A stretch of DNA of 64,000 nucleotides from Proteles cristata cristata (Eukaryota; Chordata; Mammalia; Carnivora; Hyaenidae). The translations under genes and the position numbers were made by a program. Below, one piece after another: positions 50,860 to 61,065 of this stretch. The stretch's first letter is position 1, and each line of letters opens with the position of its first letter. The stretch covers positions 434,001 through 498,000 of the forward strand of contig JAESUZ010000761.1 of the NCBI GenBank assembly GCA_017311185.1. Reading direction: 5' to 3'. The notes beneath the pieces were generated by a model, which had not been told where the DNA came from, did not search any database, and saw only the letters and a list, made by a program, of their open reading frames with translations.

Positions 50860-52050
50860 CCTTCCCTGGATGGTTACAAGGGCCTCCAAATCCTCAGGCC
50901 AGTTCTCACCCCAGAATGGCCCAATCCAGATTGATGATCTTGTGGTCAGTGCGTTCTGGGCTCATCCCGCCTCCCTCTTACCCTGCTCTGACCTCCAGCC
51001 CACCCCAGCTCACCCCTCCGGGAAGTCAGATCTGTGGGTTTCTCAGAAAACATCCAAGGCAAATGTCCTAGCTGTGAGTCCAGATGTTCACAGCTGGGCA
51101 GCTCCCCCCCACCCCCATCCCTCCCTGCAATTCCTGCAGGGACTTCTTTGGGGCCCCAGGGGAAGAGCCCTGAGCTAGAGATTTTCAAAAGCCTGTCAGT
51201 CAGGACCTGGCGCCTCTAGGAGAGGGAGATGGGGTCTCTGGCCGTAACTGCCTCCAGGTCACCCCGGAGCGGTGGGGGTGGGGGGGTATGTGTGAGAAAG
51301 CTCCCTGTGGGGCCACTGGCCAGCCGCACCCAGGGGACCCTCCACCCCCACCCTTCCTCCCGCAGAGGGCGAATCTGAGATCCAGTTGGGTAAGCGGAGA
51401 GAAAGTGGGAACAAAGGGAAAGAAAGTCATTTCCTGTCAAGAGGAAGGAAGGAGGCTGAGATCCAGCCAGCCAGCCACCCAGCCCAGCTTCAGCCTGCAG
51501 CCCAGGGCAGGGGACAGGCTGCCTGAGCTGGGGAGCCTCCCGTCAGTGCCCCTCCTTCCCTTCCTTCCTATTCCTTCTAACCGGCTCCGAAAAACTCTTG
51601 AGCCACCTGTAAGCTTTGTTCTTTAATACTTCGACCAAGCAATCTACCTTGGTTCAGAATTACGCTTGGGGGGGTGTGGCGGAGGGGGTGATGGGCGGTG
51701 CCCACCCCCACTGCAGAGGACCTGCAGCCTTGGGTAGAGGTTCCCCTTCCCCCTCTCCCACCTCAGGGAACCCAAGGAAGCGCAGGGAGCTGGATTCACA
51801 CCGGGCCCCACCTCTTTCCTTCGTGGTGACCCTGAGCAGGTCACTGACCCTCTCTGCACCTCAGTTTTCCCACAAAGTGAGAATTAAAAGGTCTGTCCTG
51901 AAAGGTGGTTGGTTGGCTGACGGGATACAGGAGAGAGGATGGCAAGATCTCGGGGCTCCGAGGCGGCCAGCTGGTCACCCAAGCCCCTGATGAGGAGAAG
52001 ACCCCAGCGGCTGGGCTGGCCTGGGGGGCCTGGGAGGTCGCGACTTGGCC
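50860..52050. other. FBLIM1 intron 1, promoter-proximal part
   Basis: No exon recognised. A MIR core is at 51815-51890 (GTGACCCTGAGCAGGTCACT, GACCCTCTCTGCACCTCAGT). SINE-free, with GC content rising toward the CpG-rich region. Confidence 0.45.
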
Positions 52051-52950
52051 TCCGTCGTTAAGAGCAGGACTCTGGGCGCTGCCCAGGCTCTTCCCGGGGT
52101 CCTCGGGGCAGCGCTGGAGGGGGATCCGCGACAAGACGCCCCACGGCACACCCCTTCCCAACCCCCCACAGGGATTCGAGGCCCAGGGAGGGGCGGCCCC
52201 GGGGCCCCTCCTCTCCCCTCGCCTGACCCGGGCTGGGTAAAGGGGCACGGAGCTCCCCGGGGCTCCGGAAACCCGGCGCCCTCCCGCAGGCAGCCAAGCT
52301 GGGCGACTGGCCGGGTCACGGGGGGGCGCCGCCAGGGACTTTAATTCGATCCATGTGCGGGACGCTGTCCTCTTTGTGCGGGAGCTTCCGCCCTGCCCAC
52401 CTCTTCCCCCGGCGCCCCTGCTCCCGGGCCGGGACCCCGGTCCTCCCGCGGCTGCAGGGACGCGAGGCGGCCCCCCGGCCCCCGCGGGCCCCCTCCAGGA
52501 GCGCCGGGTCTGGGGTCCCGGCCCCGAGGGAGGGGCGCGGGGGGAGGGGGGCTCGGCCGGGGGCTGCCCGCGCTGTCACCTGCGTGCGGCCGGGGCACGG
52601 ACGGAGGCACGGGGTCTCCCCCACCCCGTCCCTCCCCGCTTACCTGCGTCGCCCGCGCCCCCAGCGGCTCCGGTCCGACGCCCGAGCGAGCAGAGCCGGG
52701 AGCGGCGCCGCGCCTCCCGCCCCCTCCGCCCTCCCCGCCCCCTCGGCTCCCTCCGCCCCGCCGCCCCGGCCGCCTTACCATAAAAGGTGAAGCTTAGGGG
52801 GAGGGGGCCCGGAATTCCCGCCGGCGGAAGCGGCCGCTACCTGCCCCCCCACCTGCCCGGCCTCGCCCCGCGCCGCCCCCGCCGCCCGCCCTTTGTTCCC
52901 TCGACCCCTCCTCCCCTCTCCAGGGCCCAGGCCCGGGGTGAGAGGCCTCC
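52050..52950 (-). promoter_or_regulatory. FBLIM1: CpG-rich promoter region of FBLIM1
   Basis: Very GC-rich and dense in CG dinucleotides, unlike its CpG-poor surroundings, and almost free of SINEs. It lies about 4-5 kb upstream of the first coding exon, where a housekeeping-type TATA-less promoter would be expected. Strong splice donors on the minus strand lie inside it. The transcription start itself cannot be placed from sequence alone. Confidence 0.65.
52644..52779 (-). other. FBLIM1: Candidate non-coding first exon(s) of FBLIM1, two donors
   Basis: Two consensus donors face the gene: GACGCAG then GTAAGC (exon end 52644) and TTTTATG then GTAAGG (exon end 52779). Either could close a 5' UTR exon joining the acceptor before the ATG exon (48158/48166). 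Intron 1 would then be about 4.5 kb. The use of both would give alternative 5' UTRs without changing the protein. Confidence 0.4.
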
Positions 52951-53130
52951 CCCCGTGCCACCCCCGGTCCCTTTGTGCGCCCTACGTGGTCCCTGCCCCT
53001 CCTCCTTCCCTAGGTCACCTGGGGTAGTGGCCCCACCTGCCCCGTCGGGTGGAGGCGGGCGGGGCACCTCCATCCGAGTTTGGCCCGAGAGCTCCCAGGG
53101 TCCTAAGAGGCAGGTGGACCTGGGGTCCAA
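52950..53130. other. GC-rich upstream flank
   Basis: Continues the CpG-rich region, then loses CpG density. No exon recognised. Confidence 0.4.
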
Positions 53131-53290
53131 GGCCGTTCACTAACCGAGGGACCCTGGGCAGTCGCTCCGTCTCCTGGAGCCTCAGTTTCTTGTCTGTAAA
53201 ATGGGAGTGATGGCTGCCTACCTCTTGGGGTCGGCGTGAGGATAAAAGATGATCGTGACAGCGAGAAGCACCCGGGCAGCCAGGGGTCCA
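53130..53290 (+). repeat. MIR relic
   Basis: CTAACCGAGGGACCCTGGGC, GAGCCTCAGTTTCTTGTCTG and TAAAATGGGAGTGATGGCTG are in MIR order. Confidence 0.72.
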
Positions 53291-55090
53291 TATGTACTGG
53301 GCTTGGGGGTTCTTTAGGGGTGGGCGTTTCAGGTGCCACGGGAGCAGGTCATCTCAGTTTGCTGTCATCACTGCTTATGTGGATCTGGAAGCCCTTGCTG
53401 GGGTCCCAGTGACGGGGGGAGGGGGGTGGTGCACAGGCCCCTCCAGGATGCCTGCTAGGCAGGGCCCACAGGCAATCAAGTCACCTGGTTTGCCACCGGG
53501 GTTTTAGTTTCTGACTCTCTCCCACCCCCTGCACTCCCTCCACCCAAGCCAGAGTAGATAGAACTTGGAGCGAGGAGGAGGAAACAGAGCCTGGGCCCTG
53601 GGGCAGGCCACGGAGCCAGGATGGGCCGCCTGGGTCCCGGGAGGCCTCGGGAACATTGCTGGGAAAAGGAATCTGGGTCTGATTCAGAGGCAAACAGATT
53701 GTTCTTTTGATTAAAGCCACAGTGGCTGAGGCCAGAAGAGTACTGGACCCAGTGCGATGGAAGGGGGGAGGCGGGGAGAGGGGCAGAAGCCGGGGGAGAG
53801 GCCAGGCAGGGTCTAGCTTTCCCTGCGGGCAAAGCTACAGTCGCCCTGGCCAGGACAGATCTGGCACTGCTGAGGGGCTCAAGCTCATGGGGGTCGTGAG
53901 GGGGGCACCTAGATCCCTCACTTCTCCTCCGCCTCCTCCTCCCAGCCTCACCCACTTTTCGTCATCCCCTTTGATGGGCCCCCTCAGCCACACCGCAATC
54001 ACATCACAGGAGCTACTGATGTAGAGGCTTCCCACCTCTCCACTGAATCTCCAGGATGGCCCCAGTGACAGGGCTGGGTCCTTTTCCTTTACAGCTGAGC
54101 AGACTGAGGCTCAGAGGGGTGCAAGTGGGGCGAGTGGTTCAAACCCAGACCAGCCAGTGCCCCGGGTGCACGTGCTGCTGTGCTGGTCCTGAGGCCCCTG
54201 CACCCGCTGCCCTCACAGATGTGGAAGTCGAGGCTTGTAGACAGTTGTGGCAGAGGGACCTGGACTCCAGGCCTCCTGGGGCCTGGGTCCGGCTCATTCC
54301 CCGCCTGCAGCGCTATCTTCCCCAGGAGGAAGGAGGGGGCTGCTGGCTGCCAGAGATGGGAAGGACCTTACGGAGGAAGGTGCGATCCAGGGGTTTGCAG
54401 ATAGTTTGGGCCCTGGAACCCCCTTTTCCAGTGCTTTGTGACCCAGAAGCTTATTTAAAACAGATCAAAATGGGGCCTCGTCTTCATGATATTCCCTGAG
54501 CCACCTCACCGCACCCCCAGTTGGGACAATGAGGCCCCAAAGGGTTGATCTGGGGCCTTGTCCAAAGTCACACCAACTTCATCTGGGCCAGACCTCTGCC
54601 CATCTGCTCTGGGTTAAGACTGGCTGGCGAAGGGGGAAGGAGGAAGGGGTGTGTGAAGGTCCAGCTGCCCCCACCTACCTGCTGGCCCAGCACCCCGGCC
54701 ACCCATTCCACCTGCGTCTCTGCTCCCGGGTGGGGAGGAGTGTCCTGGTTAAGGCTGCCCCACATCAGCCCGGGACGTGTCAGTGCCACCTTGGCAGGTG
54801 CCAAGCTTCCTGCCATGGAAACCCAGGAAGTGCACTGGATGGGAACACACGCCCTTTGTCTGCCAGCTCAGAGAGGCCCTGCCTCCCCTCCTCCCTCCCG
54901 CTAGCCTTGAACCAGCTCTCTTCTAAGCGATTGAGCAAGGGGGCTGTGGCAGTTGAGACCCCGGGTGGCAGGGAAGGGGTGGGAGAGAGGCTGGGGGGAA
55001 AGACCCAGTGCAGTGTGGACGTTTGCTGCTCCGTCGGCGGGGAGCACAGCACCCACTGCCCAAAGAAGAGGGCTTTGATGCATCAAACAT
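53290..55090. other. Upstream flank, no gene seen
   Basis: About 1.8 kb, SINE-free, with one MIR core at 54090-54160 (CTTTACAGCTGAGCAGACTG, AGGCTCAGAGGGGTGC). Frames of up to 195 codons exist on plus but end without recognisable domains. Low repeat content could reflect regulatory sequence for FBLIM1; this is inference. Confidence 0.4.
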
Positions 55091-55095
55091 GGTTA

Positions 55096-55311
55096 TGGGG
55101 CACCTGGGTGGCTTAGTCGGTTAAGCGTCCGACTTTCGCTTAGGTCACAATCTCGCAGTTCGTGGGTTCGAGCCCTGCGTCGGGCTCTGTGCTGACTGCC
55201 AGCTCAGAGCTTGGAGCCTGTTTCAGTCTGTGACTCCTCTCTCTGACCCTCCCCTGCTCACGCTGTCTCTCTCTCTCTCCTAGAAATAAATAAAACATTA
55301 AAAAAAAATAA
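55096..55311 (+). repeat. Young tRNA-Lys SINE
   Basis: CAAACATGGTT on both sides (about 55084-55094 and 55313-55323). Confidence 0.9.
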
Positions 55312-55324
55312 AACAAACATGGTT

Positions 55325-55770
55325 GGACACCTACTATGTGCTAAGAACGAGTGGAGGAGCCCAAGAGAATCACGTCGGACACAAATAATCCTTGTCCCCA
55401 AGGAACTTATGGAGAGTTGGGGGAGATCGACACGTACATGAATTAATATAATGACTGCTCTTATATCATGGTGAACATAATATAATGGTGACATGTGCCA
55501 TGACGGAATGAGCAAGGGGCTTAGGCAGAGTAAGGGGTACAGGAGTGGGTAGGGGAGGACTCTGCGGAGCGGGTGACACATGGGCTGAGATGAGGAAGAG
55601 CCAGCCATGAGAACAGAGGAGGACACTCCAGGGACAGGGAGGCAGTAGGAAATACATAGGCTTCGAGGTCAGACTTCGGCTTAACTCCCAGCATTCTGGT
55701 GGGTTATGTGCTGTGACCTTAGACAAACTCCTTCCCTCTCGGAGGCTCTGTTTCCTTGCCTGTCACTTAG
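55325..55770 (+). repeat. MIR relics around unique DNA
   Basis: GGACACCTACTATGTGCTAA at 55325 and GTGACCTTAGACAAACTCCT with GAGGCTCTGTTTCCTTGCCT at 55710-55765 match MIR-type text. Confidence 0.55.
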
Positions 55771-55773
55771 CGG

Positions 55774-55885
55774 AGGGGCACCTGGCTGGCTCAGTTGGTG
55801 GAGCACCGACTTTTGATTTTGGGGTCATGAGGTTGAGCTCCACACTGGGTGTAGAGAGTACTTAAAAATAAAATATATTTTTTAA
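55774..55885 (+). repeat. Short tRNA-type SINE
   Basis: GGGGCACCTGGCTGGCTCAG head, then GTAGAGAGTACTTAAAAATA. Confidence 0.8.
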
Positions 55886-55898
55886 AGTTTTAATTATT

Positions 55899-56015
55899 TG
55901 GGGCACCTGGTGGCTCAGTCGGTTAAGTGGCCGCCTTCGGTTCAGGTCACGATCTCACGATTCGTGAGTTCAAGCCTTGTGTTGGGCTCTGTGCTTTTAG
56001 CACATAAATAATAAA
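55899..56015 (+). repeat. SINE head, truncated at its 3' end
   Basis: Runs from GGGGCACCTGGTGGCTCAG to GGGCTCTGTGCT and then stops; the TC tract is missing. It directly abuts an inverted SINE. Confidence 0.75.
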
Positions 56016-56183
56016 CATAAATTAATGTTAATTTATTTTTGAGAGAGAGAGAAGAACAGAGGACCCAAAACCAGCTCCGTGCTAACAGCAGCGAGCCCGA
56101 TGTGGGGCTTGAACTCATGAACCGTGAGATCACGACCTGAGCCGAAGCCAGACACTCAACTGACCGAGCCACCCAGGGGCCCC
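56016..56183 (-). repeat. SINE, inverted relative to its left neighbour
   Basis: Minus copy with GTGCTAACAGCAGCGAGCCC, ending GAGCCACCCAGGGGCCCC. Together with the previous piece it makes a ~110-bp imperfect inverted repeat. Confidence 0.78.
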
Positions 56184-56690
56184 AAAAGTGAAATCTTAAA
56201 AACAACAACCACAACACAGAGGTGCTGCACTGGATACCCTCAAATGGGGACATGAATGCTTCCCTTTGCAGACCTGTTGGGGACAGTGGCACTGGAAGGG
56301 CACCCCCAGGGCCTGGCCCATAGCCACCAAGTAGCAATGGCTCTTCTACCATCACCCTTTCCCAGTCCCCAAAGATCTCGTCCACACAGTCCACACGTTC
56401 TGCCACGGGATCCGGGTACAGGGATAAGTTTTCCTGTGCCACCGCCCTCACTGGCCCAGAGACCTTGAGGAAGGGAAGCATCTGTCTGCTCCGTGGCCCT
56501 TCCCCTTGACAGGCTCCACTTGGGCCGGGCCAGCGCAGGACTGCCAGCCCCAGCCTGGGGGTGCCCAGATGTAGAGCTGTGTGAGGTCGCACCTCCAGTT
56601 TGGGGTAGATGGTCCACTTCTTGGCAAACAGCCTCAGAAGCCCCCCGGCCTTCCAGGCCTGGCCCTGCATCTGTCCCTTCCTCCATCTTC
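56184..56690. other. Upstream flank, no gene seen
   Basis: Apparently unique. A 289-codon minus frame (55942-56811) crosses it, but it is partly built from SINE sequence and has no known domain. Confidence 0.45.
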
Positions 56691-56699
56691 TGCTCTGTG

Positions 56700-56985
56700 A
56701 GCTTGGAGTCAGATCAGTTCCACGCTTATTTCCTGAGTACCTACTGTGTGCAGAGCTGGGCGGGGGCTCCCCTGCACTGTAGCAGAGGCAGGGACAGGGA
56801 GGGGCAAGCACAGATCTGGGAACGACTTCGGCTCTGCTAGGCGCCAGCCTGCTACCTTGGGCAAATCACTTCTCTCCGAGCCTCTTGTAACCTGGGGGGT
56901 AGCACTACTGGCCTGCGGCTTCGCTGTGAGGATTGGATGGATGAATGGCCATACATATGCCTGGTGCTTAGCAGGTGTTCAGAGG
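56700..56985 (+). repeat. MIR relic
   Basis: TTTCCTGAGTACCTACTGTG, TGCTACCTTGGGCAAATCAC and CTGGTGCTTAGCAGGTGTTC are MIR-type. Confidence 0.6.
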
Positions 56986-56989
56986 TGAG

Positions 56990-57735
56990 TTCCTTGGCTC
57001 TTCCCGTCAGGTAGAGGACAGAGGTCTGGAGATACGACAGCGAGGTGAACAAAGTTCTGAAGGTAAGGCAGAGACTTGGGTCCATTTGAGAATCTAAGGG
57101 ACATCATGGTTCCTGTCAGTCAGCATCACTTTCCTGGATTATGGTAACAGCATCCAAGTTCTGCCGGAGCAACCTCACCTTCACCCTAGTGTCTGGCTGC
57201 AACTATTTAGAAAAAGGCAGTATTTTTCCAGGCTCCCAGAACACAAGCTTGGCATCATTTTTATGAGCACTTGGACCAACACGGAGGGCAGGGGAGCAAA
57301 GATGATGAAGAAATCACTGGTCTCCTCACTTAAGCTGCTGGATCCAGCCATGCCTGAAGTCTCCCCTCTGGACCTCGGGAGCCAACACATTCTCTCTTTT
57401 CTTGCCATTTCTTCAACAGGTTAAAATTGTGTTTCGGTTGCTTAAAGCAGAGTCATGATGAAGACTGGTGAGGCCCCATGAGTCTGGATCACTTCCTCCC
57501 CCTAGCAAACCCTGCACCCCTGTCACCACTATTGAGAAGCCTGCCCCGGTTTCTCCAGGTAGGCATAGGAGTCCTGTCTATCCCGTGGACACATCCCAAG
57601 GCTGCAGGGTTGCACCACTGTACTTTTGCCATGAGACTGGGACCGGGGCTGCATCTCATTACTTTCTGGGGCTCCAGCACCTAGCATGGTGCTTAGCTAG
57701 TCAGGACTCAGTAATTCCAACAAAATGCACAAGTT
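56990..57735. other. Upstream flank, no gene seen
   Basis: About 750 bases with an old-repeat-like end (GCACCTAGCATGGTGCTTAG at 57668). No exon recognised. Confidence 0.4.
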
Positions 57736-57750
57736 GGGGCTGGAGGTCTT

Positions 57751-57985
57751 TTTTTTTTTTTTTTTAATTTTTAATGTTTTATTTATTTTTGAGAGAGAGT
57801 GTGTGTGTATGTGTGTGAGCAGGGGAGGGCCAGAGAGAGAGGGAGACACAGAATTCGAAGACAGACTCCAGGCTCTGAGCTAGCTGTCAGCACAGAGCCC
57901 GATGCGGGGCTCAAACCCACGAACCGTGAGATCATGACCTGAGCTGAAGTCGGACGCTTAACCAACTGAGCCACCCAGGCGCCCC
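57751..57985 (-). repeat. tRNA-Lys SINE with perfect target duplication
   Basis: GGGGCTGGAGGTCTT at 57736-57750 and 57986-58000. Confidence 0.93.
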
Positions 57986-58034
57986 GGGGCTGGAGGTCTT
58001 GAGTCGCTGCATATACAAATCACAGGAGAAGTAG

Positions 58035-58250
58035 TGACGTGTTGTCAGCAGTTAAGAGCTTGGGCTTTCGAATCAGACCTATCTGAATTTGGATTTTGGC
58101 TCTCCTGCTTGTTAGCTCTGTGACCTTGAGCAAGTCACATAATCTCTCTCTACCTTGAGTTTTCTCTGGAGACAGAAAACAATCAACTCCTCCCTGGTTG
58201 TCCTGAAAGCTGAGGGCAGATGATGCAAGAAAAATGCATAGCACAGGGTT
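58035..58250 (+). repeat. MIR, well preserved
   Basis: AGAGCTTGGGCTTTCGAATC, GTGACCTTGAGCAAGTCACA and AATCTCTCTCTACCTTGAGT follow the MIR consensus order. Confidence 0.8.
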
Positions 58251-58499
58251 ATAATTCCTCGGTAGAGAATTTGCATATTAACAGCTCTGTGCAAGTGAAA
58301 TGCACATGTGATCATCTTTCTGCACCCGGGAACAGTCTAGTGAGCAAGATGGGGGGGGGAGCTCTTCATTCCCTTCCTCCCCTGAGATGGGTGTCTGCCG
58401 TTCCTGCTCCCACCGCCTGACTCGTGCCCCCCTCCCCATCCCCTTACTCAGAAGTGTTCGCTGATCCTTCACATCGGGAGGCATGACTGAGACTCAGTC

Positions 58500-58740
58500 C
58501 CAGTCCCTTGGCTGGGTTGGGGGGGGGCGGGGGCCAGAGGCCACGGTCAGCCTCTGGGCTCCATGCCCCACCTCCACCATCTGTTCAGTGCACTCAACAA
58601 ATGGGGGCACTGAACACAGAGAGTAATGTGCTCAAGCAAGGTCACACTCATTAGTGACCGAGTTTCACCTGAACTCAGATGGGCTGGCTCCAGGAAGCTT
58701 TATCAGCAGGCCGAGTGTGTAGGGAAAATGGTAAAAAACC
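58500..58740. other. Upstream flank, G-rich tract and MIR-like text
   Basis: A G run (TTGGGGGGGGGCGGGGGCC) at about 58518-58535, then MIR-like AATGTGCTCAAGCAAGGTCA. Confidence 0.45.
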
Positions 58741-58748
58741 AAGGGGGA

Positions 58749-59205
58749 AGGAGCCCCTGGGCGGCTCAGTCGGTTAAGCATCTGACTCTGGTTTCAGCTC
58801 AGGTCATGATTTCATGGTTTATGGGTTTGAGCCCCGTGTCGGGCTCCACGCTGACAGTACAGATCCTGTTTGGGCTTCTCTCTCTCTCCCTCTCCCTCTG
58901 CCCCTCCCCTGCCTGCTCTGTCTCTCTCAAAAATAAATAAACTTAGGGGCACCTGGGTGGCTTAGTCGGTTAAGTGTCCGACTTCGGCTCAGGTCATGAT
59001 CTCATGGTTCGTGGGTTCAAGCCCCGCGTCGGGCTCTGTGCTGACTGCCAGCTCAGAGCCTGGAGCCTGTTTCAGTCTGTGACTCCCTCTCTCTCTGACC
59101 CTCCCCTGCTCACGCTGTCTCTCTCTCTCTCTCTCTCCTAGAAATAAATAAAACATTAAGAAAAAATTTTTTAAATAAATAAACTTAAAAATAAATAAAA
59201 ATAAA
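58749..59205 (+). repeat. tRNA-Lys SINE with a second SINE in its tail
   Basis: Outer copy 58749-58946 plus tail 59173-59205; AACCAAGGGG before and AATCAAGGGG after are the outer duplication. Confidence 0.85.
58947..59172 (+). repeat. Young tRNA-Lys SINE in the tail of the previous one
   Basis: AAATAAATAAACTTA at 58932-58946 and 59173-59187. Confidence 0.9.
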
Positions 59206-59214
59206 AATCAAGGG

Positions 59215-60660
59215 GAGCAAACTGGGCCACATCACGGCCACATAAATTCCCCTCCTCTCAGGCCCCACGCCTGTGTCCACTTGGGCCACCAGGACCCAGC
59301 TTCCCAGACCTGGCTGTGACAACATCGTCTGGGTCTTAATCCCCTCCTGGTCCGGAAGCCTGAGCTGATATGTCTGGGCTTGTTGGTTCCAGACCATCGC
59401 TTGGCAAATCAGTACGGGCTCCATGGAGGGGGTTAGAGGCTCAGCTGGGAAGGCCCCTCTTTGACCCTGGCCTTGAAGGTCAGGGCCCCTTCTGTGGGCA
59501 GAGAGGAGGAAATCCTGATGTCAGTCACTTTGGAGGTCCCTGAGGTGGCTTCAAGCCCTCGGCTGTTCGCCAAGGCTGAGCCCCTATTCAAACACCTCAC
59601 TGCTCCCGCCCCCGGCTTGAGCCGACCCCCCACCAGGAGCCCCCACCCTTGGCTTCATCTTTCTTAGCACCCCCAGTTCCCCTCCTTCCCCCCAGCTGGC
59701 CTCCCTACTTCTCTCTCAGCCGAGGTGGGTGTGCTGTGAGTGTAGGCCTCAGTGGCAGGGGCCCCTGGGAGGGCTGCTGGGAGTTATAGAATGTTCTAGG
59801 AGGGAAGGCGACCAGGTCACACTCAGGAAGCATTTTCACCCAAGTCTCCAGGCCCCCAGCAATTTGCTATGCTTTTCTTTACTGTTCTATCACTGGTCAC
59901 TTCAATGCAAATTTTGTATTCTTTTTCCTAAAGGGAGCCCTTAAAATTGGACTGGCCTTGTGCTTACTCCTTACAACCCATCTCCACCCTGATGGCCAGA
60001 CCATCTTGCCAGAACAGCATGTGATCCTCACAGCAAATCCCCCCCCCACCCCCTCTGGGCCTCCTGCTGCTTCCAGAAGTGGGAGAGGGAGCGGAATGCC
60101 AAGCCTTTCAGTGACCCTGGGCCATCTGGCCGCAGCCAGCCTCCGCGACCACTGCTGTGTCCCTCACACCCTCTGCTCAGCCACGGGGGACCTTTCTTTA
60201 GTCCCTCAGGCAGCTCAGCACCTGGGCTCCCGTGCCCCTCCGCCTCCCCCCCTTGAACATTCAGGATTCAGTGTCAACAGCTCCTTGTCAGTTACTCCTC
60301 CCTGAGCCCACACCACGCATGCCTAACACCTGGCCTTCCCGCCCCCGCCCGCTGCACCTGTGTGGGGTGGCCCTGCTCTGCCCCGGATGCCTCCCATCTC
60401 ACTCCGCCAGCCCTGGATTTTTCTCATTCTATCAGACCTGCATCTCATGGATCAGAGAGTCCTATGAACTCTTCAAAATACATCCGTATCCAACAACCCC
60501 TTCTGGCTACCTCCATGGCTACCATTTTGGTCCGAGCCCTGGGATTCCCAGGATTATTATCATCTCACCTGGGTCATTCCAAACGCTTCCAAACGGGTTT
60601 ACTTGTTTCTGCGCTGTCTGTTCTACAAACAGCAAGGAGAGGAATCCTTTAAAAATATAA
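59215..60660. other. Upstream flank, no gene seen
   Basis: About 1.4 kb. An old LINE-type relic is visible at 60460-60660 (CTACCTCCATGGCTACCATT, ATTATCATCTCACCTGGGTC, GAGGAATCCTTTAAAAATAT). The rest is unique, with no exon recognised. Confidence 0.45.
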
Positions 60661-60666
60661 GCCACG

Positions 60667-60840
60667 TGGGGGGCCTGGGTGGCTCCTTCGGTTGAGCATC
60701 TGACTTCAGCTCAGGTCATGAGCTCGCCTTTCGTGAGTTGAGCCCTGGGTTGGGCTCTGTGCTGACAGCTCTCTCTCTGCCCCTTCCCTGCTTGTGCTCT
60801 GTCTGTCTCTCTCTCCCTCTCAAAAATAAATTAAAAAATT
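60667..60840 (+). repeat. tRNA-Lys SINE, internal deletion
   Basis: Lacks the stretch between GACAGCT and CTCTCTCTGCCCC. Confidence 0.8.
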
Positions 60841-60841
60841 T

Positions 60842-61060
60842 AGGGGCACCTGGGTGGCTCGGTTGAGGGTCCGACTTCAGCTCAGGTCACGATCTCACGG
60901 TTCATGGGTTCGAGCCCTGCATCAGGCCCTGTGCTGACAGCCAGCTCAGAGCCTGGAGACTGCTTCAGATTCTGTATCTCACTCTCTCTGACCCTCCCCT
61001 GATCACACTGTCTCTTTCTCTCTCAGAAATAAATAAAACATAAAAAAAAAGAAATAAAAA
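60842..61060 (+). repeat. tRNA-Lys SINE
   Basis: Follows the previous copy directly, with a small loss in its head (GGCTCGGTTGAGGGTCCGAC). Confidence 0.83.
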
Positions 61061-61065
61061 ACCCA

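Noticed and set aside
55942..56811. 289-codon open frame on the minus strand
   Set aside because: Its C-terminal part is translated SINE sequence, it has no known domain, and no splice or promoter evidence supports it.
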